This document shows, piece after piece, positions 24,772 to 33,258 of a stretch of 64,000 nt of DNA (position 1 is the first letter of the stretch; every line of letters begins with the position of its first letter). The position numbers and the translations under genes are program-made. The notes under the pieces are model-generated. The model was not told the origin of the DNA and ran no database searches. It saw only the letters and a program-made list of their open reading frames with translations. Source of the DNA: Dechloromonas hortensis (GTDB taxonomy: Bacteria; Pseudomonadota; Gammaproteobacteria; Burkholderiales; Rhodocyclaceae); assembly GCF_009469765.1 (NCBI RefSeq), contig NZ_SSSQ01000017.1, positions 1-64,000 of the forward strand, given 5' to 3'.

Positions 24772-27700
24772 CTATCCGGTGCCCCGTTCGCTACGAGGGG
24801 GCTGCTCGGGGGGCTTATCGAGGGGCTGCGCCTCGTCTTTCGGGGCTGACGGGCTTGGCGTCGTTGGTGCTGCGGCAGGGGCCGGTGGCGTTGCTGGTGT
24901 GCCGCGCGGCGGAGTAGCGGGCGGAGGTGGGGCAGGGGATTTTTCGCCGCTAGCGCTCACTGCGTTCTCGGCGGCCTTGTCCGCCGCCTTCTCGCTGGGC
25001 TTGTCGAGCGGTTTTTCCGGTTTCGTCTCTGCAGGCTTTGCCTCGGCGCTTTCGGCCGGCTTGTCCGGGCTCGCTTCCTTGTCCGCGCTCTTGTCGTCTC
25101 CGGCCGCAGGGACGGGGGCGAGTGGAGCACCGTCTGTCGCAGCAGCCTTTGCCTGGTCGGCAGCCTTCTCGGGGGGGCGTCCGGCGCTATTCTGCCCGCC
25201 CGGCCAGCCGCCCGGGCAGGTGTTGTCGTTGCGGGCGTCGAGCTCCGGGGTCAGGATCGGGCCCATGGATTTGAGGATCTGCACCGGCAGGGCGGAGGTG
25301 AAGCGGTATTTAGCGGCATCCGGCCCCATCACATAGGCGGTCAGCGTGCCGAAGTGGCGCGGGCCGAGGTAGAAGACGAAGGTCGCCGTGCGGTTCATGG
25401 CGACACCGCGCGCCGCGCCCCGGCCGAGGACGATGCGGTTGTCGCCGGTGCCGGTCTTGCCGCCGACGGCGAGCGGCGTCCCGTCGGCCAGTTTGAAGGC
25501 GCCGGACAGGCGGCGTGCCGTGCCGCCCTCAACCACTTCCGACAGCCCGTTGCGCAGGGCGGCGGCCACTTCCGGTGCCATCACCCGTTCGCCAGTTTCG
25601 CCGTTGCTGGCAAAGCGGCTCTCGTACGGGGTGCCGACGGCGAAATCGAGGCGGTCAATGCGCCGCGTCGGCTGGCGGATGCCGTTGTTGGCGATGATGC
25701 CCATCAGTTCGGCGAGCGCGGCTGGCCGGTCGCCGGAACTGCCGAGCGCGGTGGCCAGCGAGGGCACCAGGTGGCCGAAAGGATAGCCGACGCGGACCCA
25801 GCGGCGGTGGATGTCGAGGAAGGCTTCGACTTCGAGCATGGTGTAGATGCGTGAATCCTGGGCCCCCTTGAAGCGGGTGTTGAATAGCCAGCGGTATACG
25901 GCCTGGCGCTCCTTGGCGCTGGCCTGGACCAGTTCGCTCCAGCTACTCTCCGGGTGGGCCGACAGATAGCCGACCAGCCACAGTTCGAGCGGGTGCACGC
26001 GCGCCACGTAGCCGCGGTCCGGCAGGTCGTAGGCCGCCGGCCCGGTCCGTTCGTAAAGGCGGGCGACTTCATCGCTGCTCAGGCGCGCCCCTTCCAGGCG
26101 CTGGCGCAGGAAGGTTTCCAGTTCGGCCGGTGTCGCCTGCGGCGACAGGAAGCGAAAGACGGCAGCCAGCCGGGTGGCGTTCGGGCGCAGGCCGTCGAGG
26201 AAGACATCCTGGATTTCGGCTGCTTTCTTGCCCCGGTACTTGTGCCAGAAGCGGCGCAGGAAGACCTGTCCCTCCTGGTCGGCAAAGCGGGCAAGGTATT
26301 CGGTGCGGCGCGGATCGCTGGCTTTTTCCAGTAGTTGCGCGCTGCTGCCCGGTACCTGGTACATGGTGTGGCGGACGATGTCGCGCATCAGGCGGACGAA
26401 GGGCAGGTTGATCGAACCCTGCAGCGCTTCGCGTACGGTGACGACCCGGCTGTCGTCCTCATGGCGGAAGTTGTTGAAGCTATGGACGCCGCCGCCGGTG
26501 AAGAAATCCTCGCCGGGGCTGGCCGAGTAGCTGCGGGCCAGCGCCGCCTGCAGCATGGCCGGCAGTTCGCGTTCCTTGGCGCTGAGCAGATAGTCGATGG
26601 CCCACTGGGTCAGGCGATCACGCTGCTCGACCGGCAGCTTGCGCAACTCGGCGGGCGTTTTGTCGGCAAAGCGCTGGTGCAGTTCGGCAATGATTTCCAG
26701 GTAGGTGGTCAGCACCCGCAGCTTGGCGGTGGAGCCGAGTTCCAGTTTGCTGCCTTCGTTGATGTCGAGCGGCTGGTCGGTGGTGTCGGTCTGGACCCGG
26801 ACACGGTTGCCGGCCGGCGTGCTTTCGACCAGCGTGAAGCTGTAATAGACGCCGTCGAGCTTGCCCGGGTCGAGCATCCGTTCGCCGAGCAGGCCTTCCT
26901 TGCGTGCCACCTCCGGTTCGTCCAGACGGCGCAGGAAGCTGGTGACTTCCTGCTGCAGCTTGCCGTTCAGCGTCGTTCCGACCTCGGCATCGTAGCGATC
27001 CAGCTCGTACAGCGACGCATCGAGCAGGCCGGACAGGCGGTTGCGGATAGCCATCGCGCCCTTGCCGGCATCGGCCGGCAGCAGGGCCGGATCGGTCGCC
27101 TGGTTGCGGAATTGCAGCGGCTGGGCCAGCGCCGCATCGCGCAGGGCCGGGCTGATCACGCCCTGCTCGGCGAGCAGGCGGACGTAGCTTTCCGAAAGGC
27201 GGGCCAGACTGTCGTGCCCCTTGGTCGACAGGTAGTAGGTCGGGCGGCGGTGGGCGATCATCAGCGCCACCACCTGGTGCAGTGCCCGGCCTTGCTCGGC
27301 GAGGCGGGCACCTTCGGCTTCCGGTGCGGCGAGCAGCGCGTTGACCTCGTCGAAGTCGGCGCCGAACCACACCCAGAGGCCATCGCCCAGGCCGTTGACC
27401 TCGCCGAAGGTGGGCGCCGCCGAGAGCGGTACGGTATTCAGGTAATCGAGCAGCAGCGTGCGCCGGGCCGGCAGCGTCTGCTCGCCATCGCGGTAGGCAC
27501 GGACACTGGCCGAGGCCATCTGGCGCAGCTTCTCGCTGCTGTTCGGTGTCACGCCGTCCGGCGAATGGCGGAATTTCTCGATCTGCGTCGCCAGCGTGCT
27601 GCCGCCCGGGGCGTCGAAATCGTCGTTGACCATCCGCCCGATGCGACCGATGACAGCGCGAGCGAAGCGTACCCAGTCGACCGCCGGGTTCATGGTCGGC

Positions 27701-28212
27701 CGGGATTCGTCGAGCAGGTCGCGGTTCTCGATATACATCAGGGCCTGGCCGATGCGCGGCGGCACGGCGTCAAAATCGGCATAGGCCCGATAGGGGTAGC
27801 GGAAGCGGTACAGCGTTTCGCCCCGGCAGTCGGTGACGGTCAGCCCGGCCGAAGTCTTTTCGCGGTAGGGTGGAAAGTAGCCGCGCCCGGTGTAGTTGAG
27901 CAGGGCTTCGGAAAAGCGGGCCTGTCGGGTTAGCTTGAAACCGTTGGCGTTCAGGCGGCTGGCGAGCTTTGGCAGTTCGCTGTAGCCCATGCGCTGCTCG
28001 AAGGGGCCGTGCGTTGGGAAGCGGATGGCGTCACTGGCGCCGTCGACCATCCGGTAATCGAGGGTTGCCGCGTAGCGGGCCAGATGGGTGGCCTGCAGGC
28101 GGGAGGTTTCGATTTCGTCGGCAACCCACAGGCCGGCAGCGGCGAGCAGGGCGACGACAAGGCCACCGGTCAGCCAGTACCGGCGGCGGGGGGCGGGTGC
28201 GTTGGGGCGCAT
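24772..28212 (-). CDS. Class A penicillin-binding protein with expanded transpeptidase domain and Ala/Pro/Lys tail
   Basis: A 1146-residue inner-membrane enzyme. After one membrane anchor (~14-34) comes a GT51 glycosyltransferase with catalytic Glu162 in MYIENRDLLDES and GGSTLATQIEK. The transpeptidase has Ser494 in SxxK (STAK) and K919 in KTGTGDN. The 425 residues between these two motifs are about twice the spacing of standard class A PBPs, so one or more insertions lie inside the domain. The last ~150 residues are a low-complexity Pro/Ala/Lys/Glu tail. Start ATG 28212; the in-frame extension upstream overlaps the ubiA promoter. The gene is convergent with the MFS fusion. Confidence 0.85.
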   Translation of the reverse strand: MRPNAPAPRRRYWLTGGLVVALLAAAGLWVADEIETSRLQATHLARYAATLDYRMVDGASDAIRFPTHGPFEQRMGYSELPKLASRLNANGFKLTRQARFSEALLNYTGRGYFPPYREKTSAGLTVTDCRGETLYRFRYPYRAYADFDAVPPRIGQALMYIENRDLLDESRPTMNPAVDWVRFARAVIGRIGRMVNDDFDAPGGSTLATQIEKFRHSPDGVTPNSSEKLRQMASASVRAYRDGEQTLPARRTLLLDYLNTVPLSAAPTFGEVNGLGDGLWVWFGADFDEVNALLAAPEAEGARLAEQGRALHQVVALMIAHRRPTYYLSTKGHDSLARLSESYVRLLAEQGVISPALRDAALAQPLQFRNQATDPALLPADAGKGAMAIRNRLSGLLDASLYELDRYDAEVGTTLNGKLQQEVTSFLRRLDEPEVARKEGLLGERMLDPGKLDGVYYSFTLVESTPAGNRVRVQTDTTDQPLDINEGSKLELGSTAKLRVLTTYLEIIAELHQRFADKTPAELRKLPVEQRDRLTQWAIDYLLSAKERELPAMLQAALARSYSASPGEDFFTGGGVHSFNNFRHEDDSRVVTVREALQGSINLPFVRLMRDIVRHTMYQVPGSSAQLLEKASDPRRTEYLARFADQEGQVFLRRFWHKYRGKKAAEIQDVFLDGLRPNATRLAAVFRFLSPQATPAELETFLRQRLEGARLSSDEVARLYERTGPAAYDLPDRGYVARVHPLELWLVGYLSAHPESSWSELVQASAKERQAVYRWLFNTRFKGAQDSRIYTMLEVEAFLDIHRRWVRVGYPFGHLVPSLATALGSSGDRPAALAELMGIIANNGIRQPTRRIDRLDFAVGTPYESRFASNGETGERVMAPEVAAALRNGLSEVVEGGTARRLSGAFKLADGTPLAVGGKTGTGDNRIVLGRGAARGVAMNRTATFVFYLGPRHFGTLTAYVMGPDAAKYRFTSALPVQILKSMGPILTPELDARNDNTCPGGWPGGQNSAGRPPEKAADQAKAAATDGAPLAPVPAAGDDKSADKEASPDKPAESAEAKPAETKPEKPLDKPSEKAADKAAENAVSASGEKSPAPPPPATPPRGTPATPPAPAAAPTTPSPSAPKDEAQPLDKPPEQPPRSERGTG

Positions 28213-28420
28213 GAGATGTTTGTGTTTGTTGTCGGCTTTTCTGTCATCAGTATATTGGCATCGCGCCCTTGTGGGGCGTTTTGATTGTTTTGGGTGTTGG
28301 CCGCCGGCGGCAGGGGCGAGACCGGTAAAATGCCCGCTTTTGCTTTCGCCGCCTTGCCATGATCTCTGCTTCAAGCATTCCCGCCGCTGTCGCTGGCGGG
28401 CACCAAGGTAAAATCGACCG

Positions 28421-29311
28421 ATGAACTGGCCTGCGCTCAAGGAAAAACTCGATCTTTACGAAAAGCTGATGCGGCTCGACAAGCCGATCGGCATCCTGCT
28501 GCTGCTCTGGCCGACGCTGTGGGCACTCTGGCTGTCGGCGCTGGGCAAGCCGAACTGGGTGGTGCTCTGGGTGTTCGTGCTGGGGACCGTGTTGATGCGT
28601 TCGGCCGGCTGCGTCATCAACGACTATGCCGACCGCGATTTCGACAAGCATGTCGAGCGGACCAAGGAGCGCCCGCTGACGGCCGGCAAGGTCACGACGA
28701 AGGAAGCGCTCACTCTCTTTGCCGTCCTGTCGCTGATTTCGTTTGGGCTGGTCCTGATGCTGGGCAACCAGCTGGTGATCTGGATGTCGGTGCCGGCCGT
28801 CTTCCTGGCCGCCAGCTATCCCTTCACCAAGCGCTTCTTCGCCATCCCACAGGCTTACCTCGGCGTCGCTTTTGGCTTCGGCATCCCGATGGCTTACGCC
28901 GCCCACCTCGGCAACGTGCCGGCCGAAGCCTGGTGGCTGCTGCTCGCCAATGTCTTCTGGGCGGTCGCCTACGATACCGAGTACGCCATGGTCGACCGCG
29001 ACGACGACCTGAAAATCGGCATCAAGACCTCGGCCATCACCTTCGGCCGCCACGACGTGGCGGCGGTGATTTTCTGCTATGCGATGACGCTGGCCATCAT
29101 CGGCTGGGTCGGCTGGACGCTGCATCTGGGCTGGGCCTTCTACGCCGGGCTGGTCGTCGCGGCCGGTATTTTCGGACTGCACTACACCTGGATCCGCGGT
29201 CGCCAACGGATGCCCTGTTTCAAGGCCTTCCTGCACAACAACTGGGTCGGCCTGGTGATCTTCGTCGGCATCGTTGTCGACTTCCTGCTTGCCGGCCGGA
29301 GCTTCGGATGA
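28421..29311 (+). CDS. ubiA: 4-hydroxybenzoate octaprenyltransferase UbiA
   Basis: A 296-residue membrane prenyltransferase with eight or nine membrane helices. The two Asp-rich prenyl-diphosphate sites are visible: NDYADRDFDKHVERT and the second DRDDDLKIG. It joins the octaprenyl chain to 4-hydroxybenzoate in ubiquinone synthesis. AAGGT lies 11 bases before ATG 28421. ubiD follows after 79 bases, so both ubiquinone steps are encoded together. The 208 bases between this gene and the PBP start (28213-28420) must hold divergent promoters; nothing else is clear. Confidence 0.95.
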   Translation: MNWPALKEKLDLYEKLMRLDKPIGILLLLWPTLWALWLSALGKPNWVVLWVFVLGTVLMRSAGCVINDYADRDFDKHVERTKERPLTAGKVTTKEALTLFAVLSLISFGLVLMLGNQLVIWMSVPAVFLAASYPFTKRFFAIPQAYLGVAFGFGIPMAYAAHLGNVPAEAWWLLLANVFWAVAYDTEYAMVDRDDDLKIGIKTSAITFGRHDVAAVIFCYAMTLAIIGWVGWTLHLGWAFYAGLVVAAGIFGLHYTWIRGRQRMPCFKAFLHNNWVGLVIFVGIVVDFLLAGRSFG

Positions 29312-29320
29312 ACGCCCCGG

Positions 29321-29350
29321 TTTTTGCCCTTTTTGCCCCGTGGACCGCAG
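29321..29350 (+). repeat. Bipartite motif, 18 of 19
   Basis: TTTTTGCC-N11-GTGGACCGCAG in the ubiA-ubiD gap. The surrounding 33 bases match the copy at 36378-36407 at 28 positions. Confidence 0.55.
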
Positions 29351-29390
29351 CATTCGCCTGCGCCGACTGTCTTTTTTCGTAGCGGACCCG

Positions 29391-30866
29391 ATGAAATATC
29401 ACGACTTGCGCGACTTCATGTCGCAACTGGAAAAGACCGGCGAACTGAAGCGCGTCGGCGTCGAGGTCGATACCCGCCTCGAAATGACCGAAATCTGCGA
29501 CCGTGTGCTGCGCGCCGAAGGGCCGGCCATCCTCTTTGAAAAGCCGAAAACGGCGTCGATCCGACATACGATACCCGTGCTCGCCAACCTGTTCGGCACG
29601 CCGAAGCGCGTCGCACTCGGCATGGGCGAGGAATCGGTGCAGGCGCTGCGCGAAGTCGGCAAGCTGCTCGCCTATCTCAAGGAGCCGGAGCCGCCGAAAG
29701 GGCTGAAGGACGCTTGGGACAAGCTGCCGATCCTGAAGCAGGTGCTCAACATGGCGCCGAAGAAGGTGTCGAACGCGCCCTGCCAGCAGGTGGTCTGGGA
29801 GGGCAAGGATGTCGATCTGGCCAAACTGCCGATCCAGCATTGCTGGCCGGGCGACATCGCGCCGCTGATCACTTGGGGCCTGGTCGTCACCAAGGGGCCG
29901 CACAAGAACCGGCAGAACCTCGGCATCTACCGCCAGCAGGTGCTCGGGCCGAACAAGGTGATCATGCGCTGGCTGGCGCATCGTGGCGGGGCGCTGGATT
30001 TTCGCGACCACCAGCTGGCCAATCCTGGCCAGCCTTTCCCGGTGGCGGTGGTGCTCGGCTGCGACCCGGCGACCATCCTCGGCGCCGTGACGCCGGTGCC
30101 GGACAGCCTGTCCGAATACCAGTTTGCCGGCCTGCTGCGCGGCGGCAAGACCGAGCTGACCCAATGCCTCGGCTCGGCGTTGCAAGTGCCGGCCTCGGCC
30201 GAAATCGTCCTCGAAGGCGTCATCCATCCCGGCGAGATGGCGTTGGAAGGGCCGTATGGCGACCACACCGGCTACTACAACGAGCAGGCCGAGTTCCCGG
30301 TGTTCGCCATCGAGCGCATCACCATGCGCCACGACCCGATCTACCACAGCACCTACACCGGCAAGCCGCCCGACGAGCCGGCCGTATTGGGCGTCGCGCT
30401 CAACGAGGTCTTCGTACCGCTGTTGCAGAAGCAGTACCCGGAAATCGTCGATTTCTACCTGCCGCCGGAAGGCTGTTCGTACCGGATGGCCATCGTCAGC
30501 ATCAAGAAGCAGTATCCCGGCCACGCCAAGCGGATCATGTTCGGCATCTGGAGCTTCCTGCGCCAGTTCATGTACACCAAGACCATCATCGTCGTGGACG
30601 ACGACATCGATATCCGCGACTGGAAGGAAGTGGTCTGGGCGATGACGACGCGCATGGATGCGACGCGCGACACGACGCTGGTCGACAACACGCCGATCGA
30701 CTACCTCGACTTTGCGTCGCCGGTGGCCGGCCTCGGTTCCAAGATGGGGCTGGATGCGACCAACAAGTGGCCGGGCGAAACCAGCCGCGAGTGGGGGCGA
30801 CCGATCGTCATGGACGACGGGGTCAAGCAGCGGGTCGATACGATGTGGCAGGAACTAGGCCTTTAG
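29391..30866 (+). CDS. ubiD: UbiD-family 3-octaprenyl-4-hydroxybenzoate decarboxylase
   Basis: A 491-residue enzyme, matching UbiD length. Family signatures include QVVWEGKDVDLAKLPIQHCW, the Arg/Glu active-site region with NLGIYRQQVLG and GEMALEGPYGDHTGYY, and the C-terminal KWPGETSREWG. It decarboxylates the octaprenylated 4-hydroxybenzoate and needs prenylated FMN from UbiX (not in the window). ATG 29391 (MKYHDLRDF) is the family start. It ends 44 bases before the cobalamin aptamer. Confidence 0.95.
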   Translation: MKYHDLRDFMSQLEKTGELKRVGVEVDTRLEMTEICDRVLRAEGPAILFEKPKTASIRHTIPVLANLFGTPKRVALGMGEESVQALREVGKLLAYLKEPEPPKGLKDAWDKLPILKQVLNMAPKKVSNAPCQQVVWEGKDVDLAKLPIQHCWPGDIAPLITWGLVVTKGPHKNRQNLGIYRQQVLGPNKVIMRWLAHRGGALDFRDHQLANPGQPFPVAVVLGCDPATILGAVTPVPDSLSEYQFAGLLRGGKTELTQCLGSALQVPASAEIVLEGVIHPGEMALEGPYGDHTGYYNEQAEFPVFAIERITMRHDPIYHSTYTGKPPDEPAVLGVALNEVFVPLLQKQYPEIVDFYLPPEGCSYRMAIVSIKKQYPGHAKRIMFGIWSFLRQFMYTKTIIVVDDDIDIRDWKEVVWAMTTRMDATRDTTLVDNTPIDYLDFASPVAGLGSKMGLDATNKWPGETSREWGRPIVMDDGVKQRVDTMWQELGL

Positions 30867-30909
30867 GACGAATTGACCCGCGGCTCGGCGGCTTGAGAGA
30901 ATCCGCTCT

Positions 30910-31075
30910 CCAGTTGGAATCGAGATACGGAACACGGTGCGAATCCGTGGCGGGCCCGCCGCTGTAACCGGGGACGAAGGCTGCATGGTCGCCAGACCAG
31001 CCACTTGCGGGGCATACCCCGCCGGGAAGGCGCAGCGCTTCGGCTGATCCGGAAGCCAGAAGACGAATCGATACC
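30910..31075 (+). ncRNA. Cobalamin riboswitch
   Basis: The conserved Cbl core is clear: GGAACACGGTGCGAATCCG, GGCCCGCCGCTGTAACCGG, the GCCACT element, GGGAAGG, and the B12 box CGGAAGCCAGAAGAC. P1 can form from ATCGA (30919-30923) and TCGAT (31068-31072). It lies downstream of ubiD and upstream of the small peptide gene at 31174. Adenosylcobalamin or another cobalamin is the expected ligand. The decision element is the terminator at 31095-31153. Confidence 0.93.
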
Positions 31076-31081
31076 GAGTAT

Positions 31082-31101
31082 GGAGCCAAGGCAAGGGCTC
31101 C
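31082..31101 (+). promoter_or_regulatory. Antiterminator of the cobalamin riboswitch
   Basis: GGAGCC (31082-31087) can pair with GGCTCC (31096-31101). The second strand is part of the terminator stem, so the two structures exclude each other. This is the expected on-state of the switch. Confidence 0.65.
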
Positions 31102-31153
31102 GTCTGAGCGCCTGCGACAAGCGTGTGCTCAGACGGAGCCCTTTTTGTTTTTT
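31095..31153 (+). terminator. Riboswitch-controlled intrinsic terminator
   Basis: A 15-bp perfect stem (GGGCTCCGTCTGAGC at 31095-31109 and its complement at 31127-31141), a 17-base loop, and then a tract of eleven T and one G (31142-31153). It lies between the aptamer and the peptide gene, so ligand binding probably stops transcription before the gene. Confidence 0.92.
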
Positions 31154-31173
31154 GTCTTCCCGAGGAGTGGAAA

Positions 31174-31329
31174 ATGTCCCAAACCATCAAGCAAACCGTC
31201 AACGCCCCGCAAACAACCCCGAGCCAGAACGCGCCCGTCGCCCCGACCATTGCTGTGCGCAAGAGCTGCAATCCGGACGGCATCGGCCTCTCGCACTATG
31301 TGCTGATGGACCGGAAGGCGGCCAAATGA
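31174..31329 (+). CDS. cbpA: Putative RiPP precursor peptide under cobalamin control (CbpA-like)
   Basis: A 51-residue peptide. GAGGAG lies 6 to 7 bases before ATG 31174. Residues 1-28 are Thr/Gln/Pro/Ala-rich and look like a leader (MSQTIKQTVNAP, then QTTPSQNAPVAPT). Residues 29-51 (RKSCNPDGIGLSHYVLMDRK) contain the only Cys (Cys32) and look like the modified core. The gene end overlaps the radical SAM gene (ATGA), so the peptide is made in step with the enzyme. I remember the NCBI families named modified peptide precursor CbpA and radical SAM enzyme CbpB (cobopep); I assign them from memory, without a search. The modification is unknown. Confidence 0.7.
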   Translation: MSQTIKQTVNAPQTTPSQNAPVAPTIAVRKSCNPDGIGLSHYVLMDRKAAK

Positions 31330-32699
31330 ACGCTGTGCTTGCCGAGCGTGCCGCCCGCGGCACGCTTTTCCAGCCGGTCGATATCGGCCACCCGCTCTAT
31401 GCCGCGGTAACCGATCCGCAGACTGCTTTCTGGGCACTGGTCGACAAGAACAAGGTTCATGAAGCCAATCGCGACCCCGACCTGCTCGCCGCCTACAGCG
31501 CCAAGGCCGGGCAGTTCGAACAGGAGCTGCACGCGCTGCGCTTCGGCCTGAAACCGTCCGGCGTTTATTTGAACCCGACCGAGCGCTGCAATCTCAACTG
31601 CACCTACTGCTATCTGCCCGACACCCAGCGTAGCAGCGGCACCCACATGTCGGCCGAGATCCTGCATGCCTCGCTCGGCAAGCTGCGCGATTATTTCCGT
31701 TCGGTGATGCCGGCCGACCGCAAGCCGCGCGCCATTTTCCACGGCGCCGAGCCGTTGATGAACGCGCCGGCGGTGTTCGAGGCGATCGATGCCTTCGCCG
31801 ACGATTTCGTTTTCGGCCTGCAGACCAACGGCACGCTGCTCGACGACAAGGCGCTCGATTTCCTGACGTCGCGCAATGTCAGCATCGGCCTCTCGCTCGA
31901 CGGCCCGGTGGCGGAGATCACCAACGCCACCCGGCGGACCTGGGGCGGCAAGAGCGTGCACGACAAGGTGCTGCGGGCGATGGAGAAATTGCGCGGTTAC
32001 GGCTCATGGAGCGTCATCACGACCTGCACGACCGAGAACCTGCCTTACCTGACGCGCATGATCGAGCTGTTCCACGCCCACGAAGTGCCGACCTGCATGC
32101 TCAACACCGTGCGCTGCACCTTGTCCGGGGCGCGCGGCGTCAAGCCGGCCGATGGCGAGATGGCCAAGGCCTTCTTCGCCGCGATGGACCGCACCTACGA
32201 GTTGTACCAGCAGACTGGCCGCAAGCTGATGGTCGCCAATTTCGCCAATATCCTGATCGGCATCCTGGCCCCGACTGCGCGCCGCCTGATGTGCGACATC
32301 TCGCCCTGCGGCGGTGGCCGGGCCTTCTTCGCGCTGGCCGCCGACGGCAGCCTCTACCCGTGCAGCGAGTTCATCGGCCTGCCGCGCTTCAATGGCGGCA
32401 GCCTGCTGCTCGGCGGGGTCGAAGCGGCGCTCGATTCGGCTGCCTTCAAGGCGGTGACGACGCGCGATGTCGATAAGTTCAGTCCCTGCGGCGACTGCGC
32501 GATCCGCCATTTCTGCGGCTCGCCCTGTCCGGCCGAAGCCTTCGAGATGAACGGCGGCATGGACAAGATCGGCGCCTTCTGCGACTTCTACAAGGAGCAG
32601 GTCAATTACGCGCTGCGCCTGATTGCCGACGGCAAAGCCGACGACTATCTGTGGGACGGCTGGGACGAGGGCACGGAAACCGTTTTCGCGCTGAGTTGA
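31326..32699 (+). CDS. cbpB: Radical SAM/SPASM peptide-modifying enzyme (CbpB-like)
   Basis: A 457-residue enzyme. The radical SAM motif C88-x3-C92-x2-C95 (ERCNLNCTYCYLP) binds the SAM cluster. The C-terminal SPASM region has Cys323, Cys328, Cys346, Cys388, Cys391, Cys397, Cys401 and Cys419, enough for two auxiliary Fe-S clusters. Such enzymes install carbon-centred crosslinks or thioethers in peptides. There is no B12-binding domain, so the riboswitch does not simply reflect a cofactor need. ATG 31326 overlaps the peptide gene by four bases. A terminator follows the stop directly, closing a two-gene unit. Confidence 0.9.
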   Translation: MNAVLAERAARGTLFQPVDIGHPLYAAVTDPQTAFWALVDKNKVHEANRDPDLLAAYSAKAGQFEQELHALRFGLKPSGVYLNPTERCNLNCTYCYLPDTQRSSGTHMSAEILHASLGKLRDYFRSVMPADRKPRAIFHGAEPLMNAPAVFEAIDAFADDFVFGLQTNGTLLDDKALDFLTSRNVSIGLSLDGPVAEITNATRRTWGGKSVHDKVLRAMEKLRGYGSWSVITTCTTENLPYLTRMIELFHAHEVPTCMLNTVRCTLSGARGVKPADGEMAKAFFAAMDRTYELYQQTGRKLMVANFANILIGILAPTARRLMCDISPCGGGRAFFALAADGSLYPCSEFIGLPRFNGGSLLLGGVEAALDSAAFKAVTTRDVDKFSPCGDCAIRHFCGSPCPAEAFEMNGGMDKIGAFCDFYKEQVNYALRLIADGKADDYLWDGWDEGTETVFALS

Positions 32700-32702
32700 G
32701 CG

Positions 32703-32745
32703 AATGCTGGCGGGCGCTTTAGTATGGCGCCCTCCAGCATTTTTC
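32703..32745 (+). terminator. Intrinsic terminator after the radical SAM gene
   Basis: AATGCTGG (32703-32710) pairs with CCAGCATT (32734-32741), and GGGCGC (32712-32717) with GCGCCC (32727-32732), with one mismatch between, followed by T-rich sequence. It ends the peptide/radical SAM unit. An in-frame ATG at 32724 for the next gene falls in its loop and is rejected. Confidence 0.85.
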
Positions 32746-32759
32746 AGGCGTCCTCGGCC

Positions 32760-33257
32760 ATGCATTCCCGTCTTGTCATTACCGCCACCGATCTGGCCCG
32801 GCCCGCGCACGCTGCGGCTTTCCTCGCGCTGCTCGACCACTACGCGCGCGATCCGATGGGCGGCGGCGAGGGGCTGTCGGTTTATGCCAAGGCCAACCTG
32901 TTGCGCGAACTGCAGGCCCTGCCAACTTTCCACGGCGCCCTGGCCTTCCTCGACGACGAAGCGGTCGGCCTGATCAACTGCTTCGCCGGCTTCTCGACCT
33001 TTGCCGCCCGGCCGCTGCTCAATATCCACGATATCGTCACCCGGGCCGAATGGCGCGGCCAGGGCATCGGCCAGGCGCTGCTGCAGTGGGCCGAAGGGCG
33101 GGCCCGCCAGCTTGGCTGTTGCAAATTGACGCTGGAAGTGCTGTCCAACAACCGGCAGGCGATGGCATCCTACGAGCGTGCCGGTTTCGCGCCTTATGTG
33201 CTCGATCCGGCGGCCGGCAACGCGCTGTTGCTGCAGAAATATCTTGAGGAGGCCTGA
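32760..33257 (+). CDS. GNAT-family N-acetyltransferase
   Basis: A 165-residue acetyltransferase. The acetyl-CoA loop RAEWRGQGIGQALLQWAEG is intact, followed by LEVLSNNRQAMASYERAGF, the usual C-terminal GNAT motif. Substrate is unknown. ATG 32760 (MHSRLVIT) is used because the upstream ATG lies inside the terminator. A membrane-protein gene follows after one base, so the two are coupled. It lies outside the peptide operon, though modification of the peptide cannot be ruled out. Confidence 0.85.
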   Translation: MHSRLVITATDLARPAHAAAFLALLDHYARDPMGGGEGLSVYAKANLLRELQALPTFHGALAFLDDEAVGLINCFAGFSTFAARPLLNIHDIVTRAEWRGQGIGQALLQWAEGRARQLGCCKLTLEVLSNNRQAMASYERAGFAPYVLDPAAGNALLLQKYLEEA

Positions 33258-33258
33258 G

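Noticed and set aside
31326..32699. Radical SAM enzyme as a B12-dependent methyltransferase
   Set aside because: It has SPASM-type Cys clusters and no B12-binding domain, so its riboswitch does not follow from a cofactor need.
32724..32760. Earlier start for the GNAT gene at 32724
   Set aside because: That ATG is in the loop of the terminator that closes the radical SAM unit; ATG 32760 gives the normal family length.
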